Shown here in pieces: positions 8,983 through 16,293 of a stretch of 64,000 nucleotides of DNA (its first letter is position 1; each line of letters starts with the position of its first letter). The notes beneath the pieces were generated by a model, which made no database searches, was not told the DNA's origin, and was given only the letters and a program-made list of their open reading frames with translations. The translations under genes were made by a program, and so were the position numbers. The stretch comes from an uncultured Opitutaceae bacterium (GTDB taxonomy: Bacteria; Verrucomicrobiota; Verrucomicrobiia; Opitutales; Opitutaceae), in assembly GCA_903862935.1 (NCBI GenBank), contig CAIOZY010000015.1, positions 1 to 64,000 on the forward strand, in the 5' to 3' direction.

Positions 8983-10049
8983 CATCCAAGGAACGGGTCC
9001 TGACAACCATTGCCCGGAGCATACCCGACCGCATGCCGATGGACTTCGGCGCCAACGCCTTCGTCCTCGCGCGCCTCAAGTCCGAGTTGGGAGCGCCGAC
9101 CCATCGGCAACTCCTCGACACCCTGAAGGCCGACGTGGTCGACCTGCGCGGTGTCGTCGATCCCGCGTTCCAGGGCCCGGTGCCCAAGGAGCGCTGGCTT
9201 CCCGGCGGAATCAAGGAGAACTACTGGGGTTGGCGGACGAAGGTGATGGAGACGGCCATGGGACCCGAGGACGAATATGCGGAGTTTGTACTCTCCGGGG
9301 CCCAGTCCATCGACGAACTCCGGGCTCACCCGTGGCCGAAGGTCGACTGGTTCGACTTCACGGGCTTCGCCGAACGACTCGATGAGTGGTCGGACCGGGC
9401 CGTCCTGGCGACCGGGGCCAGCATCTGGCAGCACCCGACCCTCCTGAGGGGCCTCGAGAACATGTTGGCCGACCTGATCACCGAGCCCGAGATGGCGGCC
9501 TACCTGATGGACCAATTCACGGACTTCTACGTGGCCTTCTTCGAGCGCATGTTCCAGGCCGCCCCGGGCCGGATCGATATCCTGCGGATTGCCGACGACA
9601 TTGGTACCCAGAAGGGGCTGCTGGTCGGAACCGAGATCTTCGACACCTTCTTCGCACCGAGGCTGAAGCGCATAATTGACATGGCACACAGCCATGGTGT
9701 GAGGGTCATGTTTCACTCCTGCGGGAGCATCCAGCCCTTCATCGAGCGGCTGATCGTCCTGGGGATCGATATGCTCGATCCGGTCCAGGTCTCCGCGGTC
9801 GACATGGACCCGGCCGTCCTGAAGGCCCGCTTTGGATCCCGCCTGTGCTTCCACGGGGCGATAGACACCCAGCACCTGCTCCCCAACGGAACACCGGAGG
9901 ACGTCGCGGCAGCAGTGCGTCACATGCGCAAAACTCTGGGGGCAGGCGGGGGTTTCATCCTCGCCCCGAGCCATGTTTTCCAAGTCGACGTGCCCACTGC
10001 GAACATCCTTGCTCTCTACGAGACCGGCCACGCCTGCGGTGCCTACTGA
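8979..10049 (+). CDS. URO-D family protein (uroporphyrinogen decarboxylase-like), non-heme context
   Basis: 356 residues with a URO-D fold throughout: N-terminal TSKERVLTTIARSIPDRMP, the ADDIGTQKGLLVG segment, FHSCGSI (H246, C248) and the late block GGGFILAPSHVFQVDVPTANILALYE. This subgroup is frequent in catabolic loci of Bacteroidetes, Verrucomicrobia and anaerobes, and is not the heme enzyme HemE. Related members are corrinoid or methyl-transfer proteins. The third zinc ligand Cys of MtaA/MtbA is replaced here by Ser-His (APSHVFQ), so metal binding may differ from that of the following paralogue. It starts inside the previous stop (ATGA). The physiological substrate is unknown, and demethylation of a methoxylated compound is only a possibility. 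Confidence 0.8.
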   Translation: MTSKERVLTTIARSIPDRMPMDFGANAFVLARLKSELGAPTHRQLLDTLKADVVDLRGVVDPAFQGPVPKERWLPGGIKENYWGWRTKVMETAMGPEDEYAEFVLSGAQSIDELRAHPWPKVDWFDFTGFAERLDEWSDRAVLATGASIWQHPTLLRGLENMLADLITEPEMAAYLMDQFTDFYVAFFERMFQAAPGRIDILRIADDIGTQKGLLVGTEIFDTFFAPRLKRIIDMAHSHGVRVMFHSCGSIQPFIERLIVLGIDMLDPVQVSAVDMDPAVLKARFGSRLCFHGAIDTQHLLPNGTPEDVAAAVRHMRKTLGAGGGFILAPSHVFQVDVPTANILALYETGHACGAY

Positions 10050-10060
10050 TCGGTCTCAAG

Positions 10061-11059
10061 ATGACCTCCAAAGAGCGCTACCTCGCTGTCCTCCGGGGTG
10101 AAAGGCCCGACTTTCTGCCGCGGCTTCCGATCCTCATGCAGTTCGCGGCCGAGCACATCGGCTCCAACTACGGGGCGTTCGCCTCCGATTACCGGGTGCT
10201 CGCCGAGGCGAACCTAGCCTGCGCCGCAGAGTTTGGGATCGACCAATTGAACACGATGTCGGACCCCTACCGGGAGACGGCCGCATTCGGGGGCCCTATC
10301 GAGTTTCAGAGAGACGGAGTCCCCATCTGCCTGAAACCCCCGCTCGAGCACGACCGGGACCTTGCCCATCTTATCCGCCCCGACCCGCTCCGCGCGGAGC
10401 GGATGCTCGACCGGATCGAGGCGATCCGAACGTACCGACGCCTCTCCGGGGAGCGCTACTCGATCATGGGATGGGTCGAGGGACCGGCGGCGGAGGCGGC
10501 CGACCTGAGAGGGGTCTCGAATTTCTTCATGGATCTTCTAGACGACCCGGACTACTGCACGGCCCTCATGGCCCGCTGCGTGGAGACGGCGATTGAGTTC
10601 GCTTCCCCCCAGGTCGAGGCGGGGGCCGACACAATCGGGATCGGGGACGCCGTTGCAAGCCAGGTCTCGGCCTCGGTCTATGAGTCGATCATACTGCCGC
10701 GCGAAAAGGTCCTCGTCGATGCGCTGCACGAGATGGGCGTCTACGTCCGACTTCACATCTGCGGAAACATCAAACACCTGCTCCCCGGGATCGCGACCCT
10801 TGGCATAGATGTCATCGACGTTGACCACATGGTCTCGCTCCGGGAGGCGCGCCGAATCCTAGGACCCCGCATCGTGCTCGCCGGGAACGTGAATCCGGTC
10901 GCCGGGGTGATGCAGGCGGACCCAGATTCTATCCGGGAGTCGGCCCGGCGTTGCTTCGCCGAGGCGGGAAGCCCCTTCATGGTTAACGCCGGATGTGAGA
11001 TCCCCTCCCGGACACCCATTGAAAACCTAAAGGCCCTCTGCGAGCCGATCACGCCCTAG
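10061..11059 (+). CDS. URO-D family methyltransferase-like protein with complete H-x-C...C metal site
   Basis: 332 residues from the ATG at 10061, eleven bases after the previous stop. The frame opens upstream at 9845 inside the first URO-D gene. It begins MTSKERYLAVLRGERPDFLPR, as its neighbour does, but diverges after that. Key residues are H232 and C234 in LHICGNIKHLL and C312 in NAGCEIPSRTPIENL. Together these give the three-ligand zinc site of MtaA/MtbA-type methyltransferases. Zinc in those proteins activates a thiol acceptor. No cobalamin-binding partner protein is encoded in the window, so either a partner lies elsewhere or the reaction differs. It is co-transcribed with the aldolase genes. 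Confidence 0.8.
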   Translation: MTSKERYLAVLRGERPDFLPRLPILMQFAAEHIGSNYGAFASDYRVLAEANLACAAEFGIDQLNTMSDPYRETAAFGGPIEFQRDGVPICLKPPLEHDRDLAHLIRPDPLRAERMLDRIEAIRTYRRLSGERYSIMGWVEGPAAEAADLRGVSNFFMDLLDDPDYCTALMARCVETAIEFASPQVEAGADTIGIGDAVASQVSASVYESIILPREKVLVDALHEMGVYVRLHICGNIKHLLPGIATLGIDVIDVDHMVSLREARRILGPRIVLAGNVNPVAGVMQADPDSIRESARRCFAEAGSPFMVNAGCEIPSRTPIENLKALCEPITP

Positions 11060-11073
11060 CCAGCCCCCCCAAC

Positions 11074-12021
11074 ATGAAACCTCTCCGGTCCGATGAGATC
11101 CGAGGCAGCTGGGCAACCCTGCTGCTTCCCCTGAACGCCGACGATTCGATCGATTACGGGCTCCTCGCCTCCGAACTCGACTCCTTCGCCGCGGTTAAGG
11201 TGAGCGGCGTCTATTCGAACGGCTCAGCGGGGGAGTTTTACACGCAGAGCGAGGCAGAGTTTGACCTGGTCAACGAACTCCTTGCCACAATATGCGAGAA
11301 GGCCGGCATCGCGTTCCAAATCGGAGCCTCCCACATGAGCCCGCAGATCTCGCGGGAGCGCCTGCGGCGGTCCAAGGCCCTAAAGCCGTCCGCCTTCCAA
11401 GTGACCTTGCCGGACTGGTTCGTTCCCTCATGGAGCGAGATCATTGCGTTCCTGGACACGATGGCCGCCGAGGCGGCGCCCATCCCCTTGATCCTCTATA
11501 ACCCGCCGCACGCCAAGCGTCGCCTCTTGCCGGAGGAATGGCTTGGGATCGCAGAGGCGGTTCCGGGGGTGGTGGGGATGAAGGTGCCTGGAGGTGACGC
11601 CGGCTGGTATCGGACGATGCAGCCGGTTCTCTCCCGGCTTTCGGTGTTCATCCCCGGGCACACGCTTGCGAGCGGCCTGTCCCGTGGCGCCTTGGGAGCC
11701 TATTCGAATGTCGCATGCCTCAGCCCGGCCGGAGCGCAGCGCTGGTACGAACTCTGCATCGCCGACCCGGCGGCAGGACTCGCCCTGGAGACGCGAATCC
11801 TGTCGTTCTGGCAGGCCCATGTGGCTCCGCTCATCACCGGGCAGGGTTTGGCCAACATGGCCGCCGACAAGGCCACGGCGGCCGCGGGAGGCTGGCTGCC
11901 CGGGCTGTCGCCCCGGCTGCGGTGGCCCTACCGTGGGGCATCGGCTGAGACCATCACGAAACTGGCGGCGGCGGCTAGGGCAGCGTTGCCCGAATGGTTT
12001 TTGCCGTCCAGTTCCGATTAG
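11074..12021 (+). CDS. DapA/NAL superfamily class I aldolase, second copy
   Basis: 315 residues. The loop SNGSAGEFYTQSEAE stands at the GTTGE position. The catalytic tyrosine is Y142 (LILYNPPH) and the Schiff-base lysine is K170 (VGMKVPGGD), 28 residues apart as in DHDPS and bacterial NAL. It is clearly diverged from the first aldolase at 3399, which belongs to the NPL-like group with 30-residue spacing, so the two probably cleave different keto-acids. It follows the URO-D gene by 14 bases and is the last gene of the run. A role in sugar-acid breakdown is inferred; lysine biosynthesis (true DapA) is unlikely given the neighbours. Confidence 0.8.
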   Translation: MKPLRSDEIRGSWATLLLPLNADDSIDYGLLASELDSFAAVKVSGVYSNGSAGEFYTQSEAEFDLVNELLATICEKAGIAFQIGASHMSPQISRERLRRSKALKPSAFQVTLPDWFVPSWSEIIAFLDTMAAEAAPIPLILYNPPHAKRRLLPEEWLGIAEAVPGVVGMKVPGGDAGWYRTMQPVLSRLSVFIPGHTLASGLSRGALGAYSNVACLSPAGAQRWYELCIADPAAGLALETRILSFWQAHVAPLITGQGLANMAADKATAAAGGWLPGLSPRLRWPYRGASAETITKLAAAARAALPEWFLPSSSD

Positions 12022-12380
12022 TCCTCGGCATCCGGGCAGCCGTTGGGCTTGCCGTCCAGAGGTGAAGCAAAGCGGGCCATTGCCATGGTTCCCACAGTCT
12101 TACGCTGCTTGCTAGAGCCTACCCGGATCGGAAATTGCGAGAACGCGTGGCTCCGCCACTGCCCCCGCTCGGTTCTTTCTCCACCTTGCGGCAATTTCAT
12201 CCGCCCACTCCAAGATCGAACCCGCCGGGACCATAAGGCTGGCTTCACCAAAATAGCACCTTGCGTAACACCTGTCTCGCTCGGCGCCGAGCGCCTGAGT
12301 TTTGGTTGTCCCGAGCGGAGGAATCGCCTTAATCGCGCCGTCGCGAGCCTCCCCATCGCCTTCCCCACCCCAAGATTGCT
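12022..12380. other. Intergenic region between the catabolic operon and amt
   Basis: 359 bases with no intact gene. The minus strand at 12112-12234 carries a short, protein-like open frame described separately. No sigma-54 (GG-N10-GC) promoter was recognised ahead of amt, although an ammonium transporter might be expected to have one. Confidence 0.4.
12112..12234 (-). pseudogene. Possible gene remnant, 40-residue tail
   Basis: The minus strand reads an ATG at 12234 and then MVPAGSILEWADEIAARW, RKNRAGAVAEPRVLAISDPG and RL before a TAG at 12112-12114. The frame also stays open for at least another 16 codons upstream of that ATG. The composition (amphipathic EWADEIAARW helix, ordinary codon use) looks coding rather than random. 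I do not recognise the family. It may be the C-terminal remnant of a gene or of an insertion-sequence accessory frame. A real small protein cannot be excluded. Confidence 0.25.
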
Positions 12381-13610
12381 ATGAGCACCATCGATATTGG
12401 TTCCACCGGCTTCATGCTGTTATCGGCCAGCCTCGTCATGATCATGACGCCGGCCCTTGCGTTTTTCTACGGTGGCCTGGCCACGAAGCGAAACATTCTC
12501 GGGATCATGATCCAGAGCTTCGCCTCGCTGGGATGGACGACGGTGCTGTGGGTCGCCTTCGGCTATTCGCTTTGCTTCAGCGGCGGTCCGGGGGAGTTCT
12601 TTGGCAACTTCGACAAGGCCTTCCTGCGCGGTGTGACGATCGACTCGATCTATGCCGGCAACGGCAAGATCCCCGAGACCGTCTTCATCGCCTACCAGAT
12701 GATGTTCGCGATCATAACCCCCGCCCTGATCACGGGGGCGTTCGTCAATCGGGTGACGTTCAAGGCGTACATGATCTTTCTGACCCTCTGGCAGATATTG
12801 GTGTACTACCCGTTCGTCCACATGGTCTGGGGCGGCGGGCTGCTCGCGCAATGGGGCGTCCTCGACTTTGCCGGCGGGATCGTCGTGCATGCGACCGCCG
12901 GGTTCGCCGCCCTCGCCTCGGTCTTCTACGTCGGCGCCCGGGTGGACAAGAATTCAACACCCAACAGCATTCCGCTAGTGGCGATCGGCACCGGCCTGCT
13001 GTGGTTCGGATGGTACGGGTTCAATGCCGGAAGCGAACTGCAGGTGGACAAGGTCACAGCCCTCGCCTTCCTGAACACGGATGTTGCCGCCTCCTTCGCG
13101 ACGGCCATCTGGGTGGTCATCGAGTGGATCCACCATGGCAAGCCGAAGCTGCTCGGCCTCTTGACAGGATCGGTCGCGGGACTGGCCACCGTCACTCCGT
13201 GCGCGGGCTTCGTCCCCCTGTGGACAGCGCCCCTGATCGGAATGGCCGCCGGCGGCGGCTGTTACATCGCCGTGCAATGGAAGAATTCCCGGAACTGGGA
13301 TGACGCGCTCGACGTCTGGGGCGTCCACGGTGTGGGCGGTTTTCTCGGCGTCGTCTTATTGGGCGTCTTCGCCAACAAGTCCGTCAATCCGGCTGTGACC
13401 GTGAACGGATTGGCGTTCGGGCAGACGAGCTTCTTCGTGAAGGAACTCATGGCGGTTCTGGCCGCGTCGGCCTACGCCTTCATCTTCACCTACGTGATGC
13501 TCGGACTGATCAACCTGGTCGTAAAGGTCCGGGTGCCTACGGATCAGGAAAAAGCCGGGCTCGATCTCTCCCTCCACGGCGAGAAGGCCTACGACGAGGG
13601 CAGTCTGTAG
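12381..13610 (+). CDS. amt: Ammonium transporter, Amt/MEP/Rh family
   Basis: 409 residues with eleven predicted membrane helices. The two pore histidines are in GGIVVHATAGFAAL (about residue 173) and VWGVHGVGGFLG (about residue 317). The periplasmic recruitment site aromatics (FGYSLCF, MVWGGGLLAQ) and the family signature D.AGG.VVH.TAG are present. It should conduct NH3/NH4+ across the inner membrane. There is no uncleaved long signal sequence; the N terminus starts directly with helix 1 (GFMLLSASLVMIMTPALAFFYGG). No glnK/glnB gene is adjacent on either side, unlike the usual amtB-glnK pair. Confidence 0.95.
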   Translation: MSTIDIGSTGFMLLSASLVMIMTPALAFFYGGLATKRNILGIMIQSFASLGWTTVLWVAFGYSLCFSGGPGEFFGNFDKAFLRGVTIDSIYAGNGKIPETVFIAYQMMFAIITPALITGAFVNRVTFKAYMIFLTLWQILVYYPFVHMVWGGGLLAQWGVLDFAGGIVVHATAGFAALASVFYVGARVDKNSTPNSIPLVAIGTGLLWFGWYGFNAGSELQVDKVTALAFLNTDVAASFATAIWVVIEWIHHGKPKLLGLLTGSVAGLATVTPCAGFVPLWTAPLIGMAAGGGCYIAVQWKNSRNWDDALDVWGVHGVGGFLGVVLLGVFANKSVNPAVTVNGLAFGQTSFFVKELMAVLAASAYAFIFTYVMLGLINLVVKVRVPTDQEKAGLDLSLHGEKAYDEGSL

Positions 13611-13670
13611 TCCTCGTTCCGCCGGGCCGCCATCGCCATCGATTCGCATTTCGGGGCGTTCAACCGCCGG

Positions 13671-13693
13671 GCCTTCTCAGAATCCGAGAAGGC
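13671..13693. terminator. Hairpin between convergent amt and oxidoreductase genes
   Basis: A perfect 8-bp stem, GCCTTCTC (13671-13678) with GAGAAGGC (13686-13693), has a 7-base loop. It sits in the 142-base convergent gap. There is no clear T-run on either strand, so it is a weak or bidirectional terminator candidate. Confidence 0.45.
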
Positions 13694-13752
13694 GAACGGC
13701 TTCCTTTAGCGATAGCGACGGCGGAGCACTTCTAGGCGGTTGCGGGCGCCCA

Positions 13753-14736
13753 CTACACCCATGCACCCCGGCTTACGCTGGCCACCAGGGACTCGATGAC
13801 GCGCATATTCTCCACCGCATCCGAAAGCGGCGTGGGCACCGGGGTATCGTTGAGAATAGCCTCCGCGAATAGGTCACCCTGAATCGTGTAGTGGTTACAG
13901 ACGTCGACTTGGTGTTCGGTGACCGTTGCTCCCCTCTGGTGCAGCACCTTGCATCCGCGGTCGAGCGGTGCGTTGAACGGCCGCTCCAGTTCGATGCGGC
14001 CCTCGGTCCCAAATATATTAACGCGCTCATAGGGAGCCAGTTGCGTCGAACAGGTAAAAGTGGCCGTGCCCCCTTCAAATTCCAAAATCCCCGAGGTCAT
14101 TCGGTCTGTGCCAAATGCAGGGTCGCGCTCTGCAATCCCGATAACCCGGCGCGGCTCCGAACCGAACAGGAACCGCGACAGCGAAATGCAATAGCAGCCG
14201 ATATCCATCAATCCCCCTCCACCGATGTCAGCCTGGTTGCGGATATTATGGGGATCGAGGTTTGAGTACGAGAAGAGCGACTGAACCGTCCGGAGTTTTC
14301 CTATGCCCCCCTCGGCGACCAGCTGGCGGGCCTTCAGCCACTGCGGGTGGTGCCGGTACATGAAGGCCTCCATCACCTTCAGCCGCGGATGCAACCTTGC
14401 GGCTTCGACCAGCCGCTGGGCGTCGCGGGAGTCGAGAGCGATGGGCTTTTCACAGAGCACATGCTTTCCCGCCTTCATCGCCTCGATGGACCACGCGACA
14501 TGCAGGTGATTCGGCAACGGAATATACACCGCATCGATCCCAGGATCGGCGAGCAGTTCCTCATACGATCCGTAGAACCGCGGGATTCCCAGTCTCCGCG
14601 CTACCTCCTCTGCCCGCGCCCCATCTCTCGAGGCGATCGCTGCAACAACCCCGCGCCGGGAGCCCTGCAGGGCCGGAATCACCTTATTGAGGCCGATTTT
14701 TGCGGTACTGAGAACACCCCAGTTTACGTGTTTCAT
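13753..14736 (-). CDS. Gfo/Idh/MocA family NAD(P)-dependent oxidoreductase
   Basis: 327 residues. The N-terminal Rossmann domain runs to about residue 120, with WGVLSTAKIG at the dinucleotide fold, YIPLPNHLH, and the family lysine in HVLCEKPIALDS. The C-terminal substrate domain includes GGGGLMDIGCYCISLSRFLFG, the usual metal-free DIG.Y catalytic block. It likely oxidises a sugar or cyclitol hydroxyl, or reduces the corresponding ketone, in the cytoplasm. The exact substrate is not inferable. It stands alone between the amt gene (convergent) and a small membrane-protein gene on the same strand. Confidence 0.88.
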   Translation of the reverse strand: MKHVNWGVLSTAKIGLNKVIPALQGSRRGVVAAIASRDGARAEEVARRLGIPRFYGSYEELLADPGIDAVYIPLPNHLHVAWSIEAMKAGKHVLCEKPIALDSRDAQRLVEAARLHPRLKVMEAFMYRHHPQWLKARQLVAEGGIGKLRTVQSLFSYSNLDPHNIRNQADIGGGGLMDIGCYCISLSRFLFGSEPRRVIGIAERDPAFGTDRMTSGILEFEGGTATFTCSTQLAPYERVNIFGTEGRIELERPFNAPLDRGCKVLHQRGATVTEHQVDVCNHYTIQGDLFAEAILNDTPVPTPLSDAVENMRVIESLVASVSRGAWV

Positions 14737-14852
14737 GCTACGCGTTGAATGCTGGTTTCTTTGAGATCGGATAGGAAGTGCGAAGGCAGCCGCTGAAGAT
14801 GGGGGACCTGGGTTACTGCGCTGCCGATCTGAAAAGCGAATCTTTCTTCCGT

Positions 14853-14877
14853 CCCGGCTGCCCTGGGTTCAGCCGGG
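14853..14877 (-). terminator. Hairpin after the 37-residue membrane protein
   Basis: An 8-bp perfect stem, CCCGGCTG (14853-14860) with CAGCCGGG (14870-14877), begins three bases after the stop of the minus-strand small gene. The T-run (TTTT) lies on the opposite strand at 14878-14881, so termination on the minus strand would rest on the stem alone. Confidence 0.4.
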
Positions 14878-14880
14878 TTT

Positions 14881-14994
14881 TCAGCGAAAAATCCAGAACA
14901 GGACAAACGGCAGCGCGACAAAGAGGGCCATCACGGCGTACAGCACCATCTGGGCCCTGCGGCCTTTGGCCTTTTCAGCATCGTTGGGAGGCAT
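14881..14994 (-). CDS. Small single-pass membrane protein (37 residues)
   Basis: A 38-codon frame reads MPPNDAEKAKGRRAQ, then a hydrophobic stretch MVLYAVMALFVALPFVLFW, and ends IFR. The charged, basic N-terminal segment followed by one membrane helix is a typical small membrane protein with a cytoplasmic N terminus by the positive-inside rule. It lies alone between the divergent EVE gene and the oxidoreductase, with a hairpin directly after its stop. I do not know a function. The composition, the terminator and its position make it more than a chance frame. Confidence 0.6.
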   Translation of the reverse strand: MPPNDAEKAKGRRAQMVLYAVMALFVALPFVLFWIFR

Positions 14995-15014
14995 TTAGAT
15001 TCCGGTTCGACCCG

Positions 15015-15425
15015 ATGAAACCACACTACTGGCTGGTGAAGCAAGAGCCGGAGAGCTACCCTTGGGAGGCCTTTGCACGCGAAGGCCGGACCTCATGGGA
15101 GGGAGTGCGCAACTACCAGGCTCGCAACAACCTGAAGGGCATGAAGGTGGGAGACCGGGTGCTCTTCTACGCAAGCGGTGGCACCAAGGCCGTGATGGGG
15201 CTTGCGGAGGTCGCAACTGAGGCCTTCCCCGACCCCACCGCCGAGGAGGACGGCTGGGTCGCCGTGGAGCTGAAGGCCGGCCCCGCCCTCGCCCACCCGG
15301 TTCCGCTGGGCCGCATCCGGCAAGAACCCGCGCTCGCCAAGATCGCGCTCATTCGCAATAGTCGCCTCTCGGTCTCCCCGCTCAGCCCCGACGAGTTCGC
15401 CTGCATCGTCAGGCTTGGCGCCTGA
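15015..15425 (+). CDS. EVE domain-containing protein
   Basis: 136 residues from the ATG at 15015; the frame runs on upstream, but the family begins at this Met. It starts HYWLVKQEPESYPWEAF and contains TSWEGVRNYQARNNLK.MKVGDRVLFYAS, both diagnostic of EVE proteins (PUA-like fold; E. coli-type YafA/thymocyte nuclear protein 1 relatives). EVE domains bind modified bases in DNA or RNA. In bacteria they can be stand-alone housekeeping proteins or parts of modified-DNA restriction systems. No methylase or nuclease is adjacent here. It is followed after 15 bases by tyrA. Confidence 0.9.
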   Translation: MKPHYWLVKQEPESYPWEAFAREGRTSWEGVRNYQARNNLKGMKVGDRVLFYASGGTKAVMGLAEVATEAFPDPTAEEDGWVAVELKAGPALAHPVPLGRIRQEPALAKIALIRNSRLSVSPLSPDEFACIVRLGA

Positions 15426-15440
15426 GCCCTTTTCTTCCCG

Positions 15441-16289
15441 ATGCTCGATCAACTGACGATCCTAGCCCCCGGCCTGCTCGGAGGATCCGTGGCCCGGGCG
15501 GCCCGCGCCCGCGGGGTCGCGCGCCGCATCGTCATCTGGGCCCGCCGCCGCGAGGCCGCAAAGTCAATTGCTGGCCAGCCCTGGTGCGACGCGGTGGTGG
15601 ACAGCCCCGAGGAGGCGGCCGAGGGGGCAAGCCTGGTCGTCGTGGCCGCCCCGGTCGACGCGATCGTCCCTTTGATCCGTCGGATCGCCCCGCGCCTATC
15701 CGCCGGTTCGCTTGTCACCGACGTCGGCAGCGTCAAGGGAAGGATCACGCGCGAGGCCCACGCCGTCCTCGGGACCAACGCCCACTTCGTCGGGGCCCAT
15801 CCCATGGCTGGGTCCGAGAGGACCGGCTGGGAGTCCGGAAGTGCGACCCTTTTCGAGGGCCGGACCTGCTTTGTGACACCCTTGCCCGAGACGGATGCCG
15901 GTGCGGTGGGTGCCGTGAGCCGGTTCTGGTCCGGCCTTGGGGCGATTGTGGCCACCGTCGATCCCGACCAGCACGACCAGATCGTTGCCCACATCAGCCA
16001 TCTGCCCCAGCTTGCGGCCTCCGCCCTGTGCTCCGTCCTGGCGGGCGCTCAGCCGGCGTGGCGGCGCTACGCGGGCGGCGGGCTTCGGGACACGACCCGA
16101 ATCGCCGGCAGCGACCCCAAGCTCTGGCGGACGATCCTCGAGGAGAACCGCGACGAGGTCCGCCGGGCTCTCCGCCGCTATCAGGACGAGCTTCACGCCT
16201 TCGACGCGGCCCTTGCACGGAAAGACTGGGACGAGGTCACCGCCCGACTGGCCCGAGCCAAGGATTACCGGGACGGGTTCGGAGCCTGA
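15441..16289 (+). CDS. tyrA: Prephenate dehydrogenase family protein
   Basis: 282 residues. It has an N-terminal NAD-binding domain with the nucleotide loop APGLLGGSVARAA, where the first Gly of the usual GLGLIGGS is Ala-Pro. TDVGSVKG and the active-site block FVGAHPMAGSERTGW follow, then a helical dimerisation domain with HISHLPQLAASAL. It converts prephenate (or arogenate) to the tyrosine precursor. No C-terminal ACT domain is present, so feedback control by tyrosine would differ from that of regulated TyrA forms. It lies directly before aroA (four bases between stop and start). Confidence 0.92.
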   Translation: MLDQLTILAPGLLGGSVARAARARGVARRIVIWARRREAAKSIAGQPWCDAVVDSPEEAAEGASLVVVAAPVDAIVPLIRRIAPRLSAGSLVTDVGSVKGRITREAHAVLGTNAHFVGAHPMAGSERTGWESGSATLFEGRTCFVTPLPETDAGAVGAVSRFWSGLGAIVATVDPDQHDQIVAHISHLPQLAASALCSVLAGAQPAWRRYAGGGLRDTTRIAGSDPKLWRTILEENRDEVRRALRRYQDELHAFDAALARKDWDEVTARLARAKDYRDGFGA

Positions 16290-16293
16290 GGTC

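Noticed and set aside
12022-12380. Sigma-54 promoter before amt, expected from the NtrC-type regulator
   Set aside because: No GG-N10-GC pair with the TGGCAC/TTGC flanks was found.
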